A stretch of 64,000 nt of DNA from Larkinella soli (GTDB taxonomy: Bacteria > Bacteroidota > Bacteroidia > Cytophagales > Spirosomataceae), in NCBI RefSeq assembly GCF_003703975.1, contig NZ_QTJY01000010.1, positions 204,503 through 268,502 of the forward strand, read 5' to 3'. Positions 46,932 to 55,619 of this stretch are shown here, piece by piece. Position numbers and translations under genes: made by a program. Numbering within the stretch: the stretch's first letter is position 1; each line of letters opens with the position of its first letter. The notes beneath the pieces are model-generated. The model was not told the origin of the DNA. It was given only the letters and a program-made list of their open reading frames with translations, and made no database searches.

Positions 46932-47591
46932 ATGATTTTCACCATTGGCGGTATTAAAGGAGGGAGCGGAAAAACCACCGTGGCCGTGAACCTCACCCTG
47001 CGGCTGGCCCGGCTCCCGCCCGACGTTCTGCTGGTCGACGCCGACGATCAGGAGACGGCCACCGACTTTACGGCCTGGCGGGATGAAACCCTGAACGGCG
47101 CCACGAACTACACGGCGGTAAAGCTGACGGGCGAGTCCGTCCGGAGCCAGATACTGAAACTGCGCGACAAATACGATTATGTCGTGATCGACACCGGCGG
47201 CCGCGACACCACCAGCCAGCGGGCCGCCCTCTCGGTGTCGGATGTCTACCTGGTGCCCTTCAACCCGCGCAGCTTCGACATCTGGACGCTCCAGCGGGTC
47301 GAGCAACTGATCCTGGAAATCCAGGCCGTCCGGACCGTTCCGCTCAGGGCCTTCGCTTTCCTGAACCGCGCCGACTTCAAGGGCAGTGACAACCGGGATG
47401 CCGCCGACCTACTCAGCCGCTCGGAACCGCTTCTGTTTCTGGATACCTCTCTGGGCAACCGCAAAGCGTTCTCCCACGCGTCCGCCCGGGGCCTCAGCGT
47501 CACCGAACTCACCCCACCCGACCCCAAAGCCGTCGCGGAAACGGAGCGCCTGTTCCAAGCCCTCCTGACCCACACCCACCCCAGGCCCTAA
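46932..47591 (+). CDS. ParA-family ATPase (orphan, plasmid-type)
   Basis: 219 residues. It opens with the deviant Walker A KGGSGKTT (9-16, with both signature lysines), then LLVDADDQETATDF and the Walker B-like YDYVVIDTGGRDT. The length without an N-terminal HTH matches type Ib (ParF-like) partition ATPases found on plasmids and integrated elements, not the Soj/ParA of chromosomal parABS. A small ribbon-helix-helix-like gene at 48062 may be the centromere-binding partner, separated by a 470-base repeat cluster. It could also position another cargo. Confidence 0.88.
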   Translation: MIFTIGGIKGGSGKTTVAVNLTLRLARLPPDVLLVDADDQETATDFTAWRDETLNGATNYTAVKLTGESVRSQILKLRDKYDYVVIDTGGRDTTSQRAALSVSDVYLVPFNPRSFDIWTLQRVEQLILEIQAVRTVPLRAFAFLNRADFKGSDNRDAADLLSRSEPLLFLDTSLGNRKAFSHASARGLSVTELTPPDPKAVAETERLFQALLTHTHPRP

Positions 47592-47625
47592 GCGCACCAA
47601 CCCTCCCCATTGTGAACCCACCCGG

Positions 47626-47970
47626 TTTTGTCATCCCGACCCTTTTTGTCCTCCCGAAATGGTTAGTCATCCCGAAATGGTTAGTCATCCCGACGCAGGA
47701 AGAATCCTGTGCTTCGGCCCTCAGGTAGATGGGCATGCGTTGCTACAGCCTTCCTCCAACAGCCGGAAACCACCCCCAGCCCCCTCCTTGCTAAGGAGGG
47801 GGTGGCTTCGCAATTTTTGAAAATTGGCAGCGCACTCCCCCTCCTTAGCAAGGAGGGGGCTGGGGGTGGTCCTCCCCTTCGGCATCCAATCAGACCTGTC
47901 GCACACAAGATCCCTACTGCGTCAGGAGGACAAAAGAATCCGGGAGGACAAAACCGTTGGGATGACAAAA
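47626..47970. repeat. Composite nested palindrome: family A inside family B
   Basis: Outer arms (family B) are TTTTGTCATCCC (47626-47637) with GGGATGACAAAA (47959-47970), and TTTTGTCCTCCCG (47644-47656) with CGGGAGGACAAAA (47941-47953). An 18-base direct repeat CCCGAAATGGTTAGTCAT occurs twice at 47653-47688. Inside is a perfect 34-base inverted repeat (family A; 47769-47802 and 47837-47870, starting ACCACCCCCAGCCCCCTCC). Its spacer holds CAATTTT-TG-AAAATTG. No open frame is credible here. Confidence 0.85.
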
Positions 47971-48061
47971 CCGGCCGGTCGGCGAGCCTGCGTCGGAAGG
48001 GCGAAGCGAGTTGGAGAAAGACCTGTCTTATAATTATTCAACTTTCGTTATTTACACAACC

Positions 48062-48361
48062 ATGGCCATTTCAGGTCCACCTAAACGAAAAACCGTACCT
48101 TTGGCTCCGGTATCGGAGGAGAAGGTACGGGCAGTTATCAATCGGGGCGGGTCGCCACCGATTCTGCCGGACGAAGCCGGAGTGTCGTTCAAAGCCGTCA
48201 ACGTCAAGCTGACCGCAGGCGAACTGGCGACGATCCGGCAACTGCGCGAACAACGCCCCCGCTCCGGCCGAACCCGCAAAATCACCATCTCGGTCCACGA
48301 CTGGATCGTGGAAGCGGTGCAGGAAAAGATCGAACGCGAAAAACGCCGGTATGGGCTCTGA
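48062..48361 (+). CDS. Small basic protein, probable ribbon-helix-helix partner of ParA
   Basis: 99 residues from the ATG at 48062; an in-frame TTG at 48011 is less likely. A basic, proline-rich N-terminus (PPKRKTVPLAPVSEEKV) precedes a segment reading FKAVNVKLTAGELATIRQLR, then ITISVHDWIVEAVQEKIERE, a strand-helix-helix pattern like ParG/Arc proteins. With the ParA gene upstream this is the layout of a type Ib partition locus. The GreA-like gene follows after 18 bases. Family membership is inferred from pattern, not a recognised motif. Confidence 0.65.
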   Translation: MAISGPPKRKTVPLAPVSEEKVRAVINRGGSPPILPDEAGVSFKAVNVKLTAGELATIRQLREQRPRSGRTRKITISVHDWIVEAVQEKIEREKRRYGL

Positions 48362-48379
48362 CCCACCGGCCACCCGCTT

Positions 48380-48841
48380 ATGAGTACCTTTCAGGACACG
48401 AAAGAACAGCTCTACGCCCGCTGCCTCGACGTGGTTCGGCAGCGTATCGACACGGCCCGGGCGGCCATGGAAGCGGCTCAGGCGGCCGCCAACGAGGAAT
48501 CCAAAAGCAGTGCGGGCGACAAATACGAAACCGGCCGGGCCATGGCCCAGATCGAGCGCGATCAGCACGCCCGCCAGCTCGCCGAGGCCCTGCGGCTCCA
48601 GCAGGAACTGGCCCGCATCGACATCGGGAAGCCGACGCCGGCGGTGCAGCCGGGCAGTGTCGTCCTGACCGACCAGGGCAATTATTTCATCGCCGTCGGC
48701 GCCGGCCGGATCACCCTCGGCCAGACCGACTATTTCGCCGTCTCGGCCGCGTCGCCGGTCGGCACCGTCCTGAGCAACCGCCGGGCCGGCGACCGGGTGC
48801 TGCTTCACCAGAAGCCGATCCTGATCCGCGACGTGTTCTGA
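48380..48841 (+). CDS. GreA/GreB-like C-terminal domain protein (often misnamed 3-oxoacyl-ACP synthase)
   Basis: 153 residues. An N-terminal helical hairpin (about 5-75, rich in Ala/Glu/Gln, with the conserved SSAGDKYETGRAM) leads to a small beta domain (about 85-150; PGSVVLTDQGNYFIAV, AASPVGTVLSNRRAGDRVLL). The ASPxG with G-x-x-V-xx end resembles the C-terminal domain of GreA. Bacteroidota homologues are commonly labelled 3-oxoacyl-ACP synthase, which the sequence does not support. It may bind RNA polymerase. It is in a run with the RHH gene and ends at a bidirectional terminator. Confidence 0.75.
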   Translation: MSTFQDTKEQLYARCLDVVRQRIDTARAAMEAAQAAANEESKSSAGDKYETGRAMAQIERDQHARQLAEALRLQQELARIDIGKPTPAVQPGSVVLTDQGNYFIAVGAGRITLGQTDYFAVSAASPVGTVLSNRRAGDRVLLHQKPILIRDVF

Positions 48842-48856
48842 GGAGCGCGGAACAAC

Positions 48857-48888
48857 AAAAAACCCCGGACATCGGGTCCGGGGTTTTT
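48857..48888. terminator. Bidirectional terminator between the GreA-like and csp genes
   Basis: AAAA, stem ACCCCGGAC / GTCCGGGGT with loop ATCGG, then TTTTT. It serves the plus-strand GreA-like gene and the convergent minus-strand csp gene. Confidence 0.9.
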
Positions 48889-48910
48889 ATTTCGACGAAG
48901 GAACCGTCGC

Positions 48911-49117
48911 TTAGTACGCCCCTTCCAATTTTTTCACTTTCACGGCGTTAAGGCCTTTTTTTCCTTCAATCACCTCGAACGTTACGCGGTCTTTTTCCCG
49001 TATGGTAGTACCATTCAGGCCAGTGATGTGAACGAAAATGTCGCGATTCGTATCGTCCTCGACGATGAACCCGTAGCCTTTGCTCTCGTTGAAGAACTTG
49101 ACTGTACCTGTTTGCAT
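48911..49117 (-). CDS. csp: Cold-shock domain protein
   Basis: 68 residues, the normal single-CSD size. It has RNP1 KGYGFIV (13-19) and RNP2 DIFVH (26-30), so it binds single-stranded RNA or DNA as an RNA chaperone. The start MQTGTVKFFNESKGYGF is the standard Bacteroidota form. The upstream region on this strand is long and AT-rich, as expected for a structured csp leader. Confidence 0.96.
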   Translation of the reverse strand: MQTGTVKFFNESKGYGFIVEDDTNRDIFVHITGLNGTTIREKDRVTFEVIEGKKGLNAVKVKKLEGAY

Positions 49118-49424
49118 AAAACTTAAAAAATTAAGAAAAAGAAAAAATTACTCTTTGTGGGCACTAAAAATTAAGCTTGTCAAACAGGTACCAATCTGTA
49201 CGCATAGGGGCGTTACGGGTGGAACTGTCCGTATCTTCCACAGACTTTTATTTATCAGTGGTATTTACTTGTCTAAGAACGAACGACTAAGTAAACACAA
49301 AGTAACAAAAATCGGAAAAAACTACTGAAAAATTTTTTCTGGGACCTCTTTGTCAAATTTAAAGAAAGGATACGATAAAACCCATTTCCAAAAAATAAGT
49401 AATTTTAACAATCCGTTATCGGGA
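49118..49424. other. AT-rich divergent region between csp and the PspC gene
   Basis: About 300 bases with markedly low GC. On the minus strand it is presumably the csp promoter and 5' leader. A TACTTTG near 49300 on that strand resembles a -7 box lacking one T. No open frame of note. Confidence 0.45.
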
Positions 49425-49455
49425 TTGTTGAATCGGAAGCTACGGTTTATCTTTG
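49425..49455 (+). promoter_or_regulatory. Promoter of the PspC-domain gene
   Basis: TTG (49425-49427) with 20 bases to TATCTTTG (49448-49455), matching both elements of the Bacteroidota promoter. The -7 box ends only 6 bases before the ATG at 49462, so the mRNA may have almost no leader. Confidence 0.6.
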
Positions 49456-49461
49456 ATCGTC

Positions 49462-49683
49462 ATGAATAAGCTCAGGTACTTTGTCGAAAGTCAGGCATTT
49501 GGCGTCTGTACCCGCCTGGGAGAGAAGATGAATATCTCGGCCAGCAGCATCCGGCTTTATTTCATCTACACGTCATGCCTCACCTTTGGATCGCCCGTGA
49601 TCCTTTATCTCATCATGGCCTTCTGGATGGAGATGAACAAGCACCTGCGTCGGCATAATCACCCGACGGTCTGGGAATTGTGA
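49462..49683 (+). CDS. Small PspC-domain membrane protein
   Basis: 73 residues. The PspC pattern is visible: VCTRLGEKMNISASSIRLYF, then a hydrophobic FGSPVILYLIMAFWM and a charged end. A single helix or re-entrant pair anchors it to the inner membrane. PspC proteins often respond to envelope stress, but this short form lacks the sensor parts and no psp operon is nearby. The start ATG at 49462 fits the promoter spacing. Confidence 0.82.
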   Translation: MNKLRYFVESQAFGVCTRLGEKMNISASSIRLYFIYTSCLTFGSPVILYLIMAFWMEMNKHLRRHNHPTVWEL

Positions 49684-49735
49684 TGCGGGGAAGCGGTAGT
49701 TTACGGAAAACCGTTCGGGTGTTTACCGGGACGGT

Positions 49736-50761
49736 TCAGTGGTTTCCGTCCAGTTCGTCGAACGTCTTTCTCCCTTTTACGAAATACTGCCACACGATGC
49801 TGCGCGGATAAATCTGCCGGTGTACAATCCGGTTGTTGCGCAGGTCGGCCAGGGCGTTGCGTTGCCGGCGCAGATAGGGCAGCCAGGAATAAAAGGCGTA
49901 GTGCGCCTTCAGAATCGCCAGCACATCCCGCCAGTGCCCCCCGGCCAGGAGCCGCATTCCCGAGAAGCCGTCGAGCACCAGCCGGATCAGGATGTTGAGA
50001 AACACGTTCCGGGTGGGCAGGTTCTTGTACAGCATCGCCAGGCTGTTGCGGTAATTGAGCAGGGTCTTGTTGGGATTGGATTTGGGCAGCGTGCCTCCGC
50101 CGACGTGGTAAACGACGGAGTCCGGGCAATACCAGACCTGATAACCGGCGTTCTTGACCCGCCAGCACCAGTCGATTTCTTCCATGTGGGCAAAAAAGCG
50201 CGGGTCGAAACCGCCCAGCCGGTGAAACACTTCCGACCGGACGAGCATACAGGCGCCGGTGGCCCAGAATACCTCGCGGGCGTCGTCAAACTGGCCGCGA
50301 TCCTCCTCGATGGTGTCGAACAGCCGGCCCCGGCAGAACGGGTAGCCGAGATAGTCGATATACCCCCCGGCCGCCCCGGCGTACTCAAAATAACCGGGTG
50401 CCGGAAAGGCGCGTATTTTGGGCTGGCAGGCCGCCACCTCCGGATGCGCTTCCATAAACGCCCGCAACGGACCGATCCAGTCGGGCGTCACTTCCACGTC
50501 GGAATTGAGCAGGACGTAGTAGGTGGCGCGGATCTGCTTCAGGGCGGCATTGTATCCACCTGCGTAACCGAGGTTGACCGGCAGACGAATCAGCCGGACC
50601 TCCGGAAACTGCGCCTGCAGAAGCGCCACCGAATCGTCGGTCGAATGATTGTCGGCCACGTAAACCGGGCAGCCGTCGGAGCAGGAAAGCACCGACGGTA
50701 AAAACTGACTGAGAAAACTCCTGCCGTTATAATTTAAAATAACGATCGCCACCTGATCCAT
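49736..50761 (-). CDS. Family 2 glycosyltransferase
   Basis: 341 residues. The GT-A fold shows VAIVILNYNGRSFLSQFLPS, the nucleotide-binding YVADNHSTDDS and the DxD-like LLNSDVEVTPDW. DWCWRVKNAGYQVWYCPDS corresponds to the ED-type acceptor loop. It resembles rhamnosyltransferases and other cell-surface glycan GT2 enzymes. No polysaccharide cluster surrounds it. It starts 3 bases after the YbaB gene and is cotranscribed with it, a pairing seen in Cytophagales. Confidence 0.92.
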   Translation of the reverse strand: MDQVAIVILNYNGRSFLSQFLPSVLSCSDGCPVYVADNHSTDDSVALLQAQFPEVRLIRLPVNLGYAGGYNAALKQIRATYYVLLNSDVEVTPDWIGPLRAFMEAHPEVAACQPKIRAFPAPGYFEYAGAAGGYIDYLGYPFCRGRLFDTIEEDRGQFDDAREVFWATGACMLVRSEVFHRLGGFDPRFFAHMEEIDWCWRVKNAGYQVWYCPDSVVYHVGGGTLPKSNPNKTLLNYRNSLAMLYKNLPTRNVFLNILIRLVLDGFSGMRLLAGGHWRDVLAILKAHYAFYSWLPYLRRQRNALADLRNNRIVHRQIYPRSIVWQYFVKGRKTFDELDGNH

Positions 50762-50764
50762 GCC

Positions 50765-51100
50765 TTACGACATCAGGTTTCCCAGGTCGAAGCCCGGAAT
50801 GTTGGGCAGGAGGCCTTCGGTGGCTTTCTGAAGATGATCCTTGATTTTCCCTTCGACATTCTCAAGCGCCTTGTTGGTGGCGGCCACCACCAAGTCCTGC
50901 AGCATCTCCCGGTCGTCGGGCCGGATCAGATCGGCGTCGATCTCCAGCCGGATAACCTGTTTGAGGCCGTTGACGGTCACGCGGACCATTCCGGCACCCG
51001 ATTCTCCCGACTCGGTGATCGTATTCAGGCTGCCCTGGGCTTCTTTCAGCCGTGCCTGAAACTCCTTCACCTTGCCGAACATATCCATCATGTTGAACAT
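50765..51100 (-). CDS. YbaB/EbfC family nucleoid-associated protein
   Basis: 111 residues with the YbaB order: MFGKVKEFQARLKEAQGSL, then GAGMVRVTVNGLKQVIRLEI, then DREMLQDLVVAATNKALENV. It forms dimers that bind DNA and is usually encoded with dnaX and recR; here the partner is a GT2 gene instead. It is cytosolic. Confidence 0.93.
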   Translation of the reverse strand: MFNMMDMFGKVKEFQARLKEAQGSLNTITESGESGAGMVRVTVNGLKQVIRLEIDADLIRPDDREMLQDLVVAATNKALENVEGKIKDHLQKATEGLLPNIPGFDLGNLMS

Positions 51101-51191
51101 ATCCTTACCAGACGAACACCGTCCGTCTCCCGTTAAAATTTCAAAGAATGCAAAGGTAATACAAAGAAACGGACGAAGTGTTCCGACCCGG

Positions 51192-53165
51192 TTATCGAAT
51201 TAACAATACCGAACCCGTCTTCACGGTTTGCCGGCCGTCCTGAGTCCGCATCACGATCTTGTAGGCATAGGTACCCGGCAGCGCGGGCCGGCCGTCGAGG
51301 GTACCGTCCCAGCCGTCGCGGCTGTCGGTCCGGAAGATCACCTCGCCCCAGCGGTTGAAAACCGTCATCTGAATGGACTCGAAGGTTACGCTTCCCTTCA
51401 GCTCGAAGCGGTCGTTGACGGCATCATCGTTGGGCGTGAAGGCATCGGGAACGAAAACACGCGGGGCAATGGTGAACTCGTAGACGTTCGAATAACTCGC
51501 CAGCCCCGATCGGGAGACGGCCTTGACCCGATACCGGTACCGATCCACCGCCGGATCGTCGCGTCCGGGCGTATAGGACGTTTGCTTTCCGACATCCTCC
51601 TGACTCAGGATCAGACCCGTTTCGTCCATCTTTTCGATGACGTAATGGTCGACCTCCTCGTCGGAAAACGGTGAGCCGGCGGTCCAGCTGAGGCTGGTGG
51701 CGGAGCCGGCGCTCAGATAAACCGTGCAGGCCGATGGCGTGGGCTGCGAGTTGACTCCGCAGGCATTCTGATACACGACCTGGTAGCAATACGACTGCCG
51801 GTCGGGCTGCACCCCGCCGTCCTGGTGAATGTTCCGGCTGACCTCCTCGCCCGTCGGGGCATACGAACCGCCCGGGCCGGTATTCCGGTAGACCAGCATC
51901 ATGTAGGTGGCCGGGAGGGCCTGGGGCGGCAAGGCCCGCAGGTCGACCCGGTTGTCGCTGTTGACCGAAACCAGCACCGTCCGGAACGGGGGCGGCACAT
52001 TCGACGACTGGGCCGTCGTACACTTCCGGTCGGAAACGATCTCGGTCTTTCCGGCCACCGCCGTTACCTGATAACAGTATTCGACGTTGCACTCCAGCCC
52101 CTGCGTATCGTTGAACGACCCGGCCGACACCTGGTCGAAACTGTTCAGTTCAGCGCCGTTGCGGGTCAGCCGGTAATACCGGAATTCCAGGGGATTGACG
52201 GTGATCGGCGTCCAGCGAACCTCGTTGCGCTGGTCGCGCGGGGTTACTTCCAGACCGATACTGCACACCTCCTCCGACGCCACCGAACGGCCGCAGGCGT
52301 CCTGCGAAACCACTTTGAAGCAGGTCGGGTGGGCGGTCACGTCGGGAATCTGGAGGGTGCCGCTGCCGGTCCGGGTCAGGGGGGTCGTCTCGAAAACCCC
52401 GGCCGCATTTTTCTTCTGCACCGTCACCACCTGCCCTGCGGGGGCCTGTACGTCGAGCGTTACGGTGGAGCCGCTGGTGGCTAAACGGGTAATGACCGGC
52501 TGCGTCAGCGGGCTGCCCGGCCGGGTTTCCAGCAGGGTGGTTCCTCCGCAGTTGACGGCGCGGTATCGACCGCTGACGGCGACGACCCGGGGCGAGCTGT
52601 CGGTATAGGTATGGATGATGCCGGAGAGGTTGGTTTTCGGGAGGGTCTGCAGCCCGCCGGCGTCCCCCCAGTCGACCACGAACTCGTCGTACTGTGCGGC
52701 TACGGCATTGTCGACGATGGTGAGCTGGACCTGGCCGTTGGCGCAGCTGGTGAGCCGGATGTCGGGCGGAGTCGCGTCCAGCACCTCGATTTCCTGGCAG
52801 GCCACGGAGCCGGTCCCGCCGGTACTGCCGACCTGAAGAATGCGGTATTTCCCCGGTTTCGTATACGTATAGGTAACCTGACTGACGCCGTTAGTCGGCT
52901 CGCCGTTTTTATATTCATAGATATACTGAACATTTTCCGGGCCGGTGGTATTGGTGACCGTGACGGTCAGCGGGGCGCAGCCTCTGGCCTTGTCGACGGT
53001 GAAGCCGCCCCGGGTAGCATTGGCGGGCGGGTTGGCGCAGTAATCGTTGCTTGTTTGAGCAAACGTTTGAGCGGACAGGAAAAGACTGCTCACGGCCATC
53101 ATGAACCGCAGCCGGAATCGGGCAGACTGTAAAAGAGCGGATGACCGGAACCTGAAAGCTCTCAC
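51192..53165 (-). CDS. T9SS type B cargo protein with PKD and Ig-like domains
   Basis: 657 residues with a signal peptide (MMAVSSLFLSAQTFAQ; start at 53165 or the internal ATG at 53102). An N-terminal PKD-like domain (CAPLTVTVTNTTGPENVQYI to YTKPGKYRILQVG, about 35-130) is followed by fibronectin/Ig-like units (for example LEVTPRDQRNEVRWTPITV) and a C-terminal type B sorting domain (PDAFTPNDDAVNDRFEL to PGTYAYKIVMRTQDGRQT, about 570-657). It would be secreted through the T9SS to the cell surface. Ligand unknown. Confidence 0.9.
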   Translation of the reverse strand: MRAFRFRSSALLQSARFRLRFMMAVSSLFLSAQTFAQTSNDYCANPPANATRGGFTVDKARGCAPLTVTVTNTTGPENVQYIYEYKNGEPTNGVSQVTYTYTKPGKYRILQVGSTGGTGSVACQEIEVLDATPPDIRLTSCANGQVQLTIVDNAVAAQYDEFVVDWGDAGGLQTLPKTNLSGIIHTYTDSSPRVVAVSGRYRAVNCGGTTLLETRPGSPLTQPVITRLATSGSTVTLDVQAPAGQVVTVQKKNAAGVFETTPLTRTGSGTLQIPDVTAHPTCFKVVSQDACGRSVASEEVCSIGLEVTPRDQRNEVRWTPITVNPLEFRYYRLTRNGAELNSFDQVSAGSFNDTQGLECNVEYCYQVTAVAGKTEIVSDRKCTTAQSSNVPPPFRTVLVSVNSDNRVDLRALPPQALPATYMMLVYRNTGPGGSYAPTGEEVSRNIHQDGGVQPDRQSYCYQVVYQNACGVNSQPTPSACTVYLSAGSATSLSWTAGSPFSDEEVDHYVIEKMDETGLILSQEDVGKQTSYTPGRDDPAVDRYRYRVKAVSRSGLASYSNVYEFTIAPRVFVPDAFTPNDDAVNDRFELKGSVTFESIQMTVFNRWGEVIFRTDSRDGWDGTLDGRPALPGTYAYKIVMRTQDGRQTVKTGSVLLIR

Positions 53166-53242
53166 GGAAGGTAAAATATTCGTTCGCTACCGATACTATT
53201 TTTCCTTAGAACGACTGAAGTCCGAATTTAGCATATCGAACG

Positions 53243-53250
53243 TATCTTTG
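53243..53250 (+). promoter_or_regulatory. -7 promoter element of ribBA
   Basis: TATCTTTG matches TAnnTTTG, 61 bases before the ribBA start. The leader is too short for and lacks the conserved core of an FMN riboswitch. Confidence 0.5.
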
Positions 53251-53311
53251 CCAAACAATGTTCATGCACTAAGCCGCCGAAGCGGCTGTTTCCTCCCATT
53301 GCCAACCTGCT

Positions 53312-54562
53312 ATGATGAGCAATAATAGTACCAATTCTGCCATAAAACTGGATCGGATCGAAGACGCGATCCAGGACATCCGCGACGGAAAGATCATCAT
53401 CGTCGTCGACGACGAAGACCGTGAGAACGAAGGAGATATGATCTGCGCGGCCGAAAAGATCACGCCTGAAATGGTCAATTTCATGGTCAGGGAAGGCCGG
53501 GGCCTGATGTGTGCTCCGCTGACGGAAGACCGCTGCCACGAGCTGGGCCTCGAAATGATGGTCGGGAACAATACCTCGGTCCATACGACCCCGTTTACCG
53601 TCTCGGTCGATCTGCTGGGCCACGGCTGCACGACGGGAATCTCGGCCGGCGACCGGTCGAAAACCATCCGGGCGCTCGTAGACCCCGAAACCACCCCCGA
53701 AGACCTGGGCCGCCCCGGCCACATCTTCCCGCTGCGGGCCGTCGACGGCGGGGTGCTGCGCCGGTCGGGCCACACCGAAGCCGCCGTCGATTTTGCGCGG
53801 CTGGCGGGTTTGTCGCCGGCGGGCGTTCTGATCGAGGTGCTGAACGAAGACGGGACGATGGCCCGGCTGCCGCAGCTCCGTGAAATCGCCGACAAGTTCG
53901 GCATGAAGCTCGTCAGCATTCAGGACCTGATCGAATACCGCCTGCGGAAAGAAAGCCTGATCAAACGGGAGATCGGCGTCGATATGCCTACCGAGTGGGG
54001 CCACTTCGAACTGATCGCCTACAAACAGATCAAAACCGGCGATACGCACCTGGCCCTGATCAAGGGAACCTGGGAGAAAAACGAACCGGTGATGGTGCGC
54101 GTCCACTCGTCCTGCGTTACGGGCGACATTTTCGGTTCCTGCCGCTGCGACTGTGGGGGGCAGCTCCACACGGCCATGGAGATGGTTGAGCGGGAGGGCA
54201 GGGGCGTGGTGCTGTATATGTTCCAGGAGGGGCGCGGCATCGGGCTGATGAATAAGCTCAAAGCCTATAAATTACAGGAGATGGGACGCGATACGGTCGA
54301 TGCCAACCTTGAACTCGGCCTGCCGATGGATGCCCGGGATTACGGCGTCGGGGCTCAGATTCTGCGGGACCTCGGCATTACGAAACTCCGGCTGATCTCC
54401 AACAACCCCAAAAAACGGGCGGGCCTGATGGGCTACGGGCTGGAGATTGTCGACACCATCCCCATTCAGATACGTCCGAACCCGTACAATGAAAATTACC
54501 TGCGCACCAAGCGCGACAAAATGGGCCACGAACTGAACCACCTGACGGATCAGGTCGGCTGA
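53312..54562 (+). CDS. ribBA: Bifunctional 3,4-dihydroxy-2-butanone-4-phosphate synthase / GTP cyclohydrolase II
   Basis: 416 residues. The RibB half (about 12-215) has the acidic catalytic loop [10 protein letters not shown] (33-42) and [12 protein letters not shown]. The RibA half (about 220-416) has zinc ligands Cys 268, Cys 279 and Cys 281 ([14 protein letters not shown]) and [14 protein letters not shown]. Together the two make the ribulose-derived and GTP-derived precursors of riboflavin. It stands alone with its own promoter and strong terminator. Start at 53312 or 53315 (adjacent ATGs). Confidence 0.97.
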   Translation: MMSNNSTNSAIKLDRIEDAIQDIRDGKIIIVVDDEDRENEGDMICAAEKITPEMVNFMVREGRGLMCAPLTEDRCHELGLEMMVGNNTSVHTTPFTVSVDLLGHGCTTGISAGDRSKTIRALVDPETTPEDLGRPGHIFPLRAVDGGVLRRSGHTEAAVDFARLAGLSPAGVLIEVLNEDGTMARLPQLREIADKFGMKLVSIQDLIEYRLRKESLIKREIGVDMPTEWGHFELIAYKQIKTGDTHLALIKGTWEKNEPVMVRVHSSCVTGDIFGSCRCDCGGQLHTAMEMVEREGRGVVLYMFQEGRGIGLMNKLKAYKLQEMGRDTVDANLELGLPMDARDYGVGAQILRDLGITKLRLISNNPKKRAGLMGYGLEIVDTIPIQIRPNPYNENYLRTKRDKMGHELNHLTDQVG

Positions 54563-54563
54563 A

Positions 54564-54598
54564 AAGAAACCCCGCCCGCAAGGCGGGGTTTCTTTTTT
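54564..54598 (+). terminator. Intrinsic terminator of ribBA
   Basis: A 13-base-pair stem AAGAAACCCCGCC / GGCGGGGTTTCTT with loop CGCAA, followed by TTTT. It starts just after the ribBA stop. Confidence 0.92.
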
Positions 54599-54697
54599 AT
54601 GGTCCCCACGCAACCCTATCCATCCAATATACGTATCGGCGGTGAATCGATTCAACAGGTAATCAGTACTCACACTCTAATCTTTTTATTCGCTGGT

Positions 54698-55546
54698 ATG
54701 AAAACTGGATGGATTGCAGCTCCCGTAGCTGCCCTGTTGCTTATTGCTTCCGCTTCGATACAGTCCTGCAAAAACGACGACGATAATTCTCCCGCGCCGA
54801 CCCCGCCGGGTCTTCAGCTGACGAACACCTCGCTGGGCAACGTCATTACGGATGAAACCGGTCGTACGGCTTATTTTTTCTCGAATGATTTTGAAGGCAA
54901 ATCCACCTGCGAGGGCGGCTGCCTGACCAACTGGCCGGTCTTCTATCGTGAGAACCCCAGCCTCGGCACCGGTCTCGATGCCGCCGACTTCACTACCCTC
55001 ACCCGCGCCGACGGAACGAAACAGACCGCCTACAAAGGCTGGCCGCTGTATTACTATAAGGATGACGCCAAATCGGGCGACGTGAAGGGCGAGAACGTCG
55101 GCGGTATCTGGTTCGTGGCCAAACCGACCTACAGCATCATGGTCGCCAACGCCCAGCTGGTGGGCCACGACGGTAAAAATTACACGAGCGATTACAAGGA
55201 AGGAACCGGGAAAACCCTGTATTTTACGGACGGTAAAGGCCGTACCCTGTATGCCTTCAGGAATGACAGGAAAAATAAAAACAACTTTACGAGAGCCGAT
55301 TTCAGCAACAATCCCGTCTGGCCGCTGTACGAGGAGACGCTGAAGGAGATTCCGTCGACGCTGGACAAGGCTCAGTTCGGGTCCATCACGGTGGCCGGGC
55401 ATCAGCAGCTGACCTACAAGGGCTGGCCGCTGTATTATTTCCAGCAGGATAACGGCCAGCGGGGGCTGAACAAGGGAATCAGCTTCCCGTCACCGGGCAT
55501 CTGGCCGATTGTCAATAAAGACACTCCGGAAGCCCCGGCGCCCTGA
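54698..55546 (+). CDS. Lipoprotein with repeated Yx(FWY)xxD motifs (COG4315-like)
   Basis: 282 residues from the ATG at 54698; the longer frame adds 33 residues without signal character. Signal and lipobox-like SIQSC (Cys 24). It contains the family motif four times: YFFSND (59-64), YYYKDD (118-123), YAFRND (185-190) and YYFQQD (246-251). KGWPLYY occurs twice and there is a CEGGC pair (71-75). Such secreted-repeat lipoproteins of unknown function often occur with redox and sigma-factor genes. It is just upstream of the ECF sigma/anti-sigma pair and is likely part of that regulon (inference). Confidence 0.88.
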   Translation: MKTGWIAAPVAALLLIASASIQSCKNDDDNSPAPTPPGLQLTNTSLGNVITDETGRTAYFFSNDFEGKSTCEGGCLTNWPVFYRENPSLGTGLDAADFTTLTRADGTKQTAYKGWPLYYYKDDAKSGDVKGENVGGIWFVAKPTYSIMVANAQLVGHDGKNYTSDYKEGTGKTLYFTDGKGRTLYAFRNDRKNKNNFTRADFSNNPVWPLYEETLKEIPSTLDKAQFGSITVAGHQQLTYKGWPLYYFQQDNGQRGLNKGISFPSPGIWPIVNKDTPEAPAP

Positions 55547-55619
55547 TAGCCGGAAAAAGCCTCCGGGCCGGACGCAACCCGGCTCCGCCGAATACCGTAT
55601 TGCCGATGAAACCCGACGT

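Noticed and set aside
47626..47970. Possible insertion sequence or CRISPR array
   Set aside because: There is no transposase frame and no series of equal repeats with unique spacers; the structure is nested inverted repeats.
48380..48841. 3-oxoacyl-ACP synthase, the usual database label for this family
   Set aside because: At 153 residues with a helical hairpin and a GreA-like end it has neither the thiolase fold size nor the Cys-His-His/Asn catalytic set.
53166..53311. FMN riboswitch upstream of ribBA
   Set aside because: The leader after the predicted promoter is only about 60 bases and the conserved RFN core sequences are not present.
55509..55619. Upstream start for the sigma factor, adding 37 residues
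   Set aside because: It would overlap the end of the lipoprotein gene and adds an Arg/Pro-rich stretch unlike sigma region 1 or 2; the ATG at 55620 gives the normal length.
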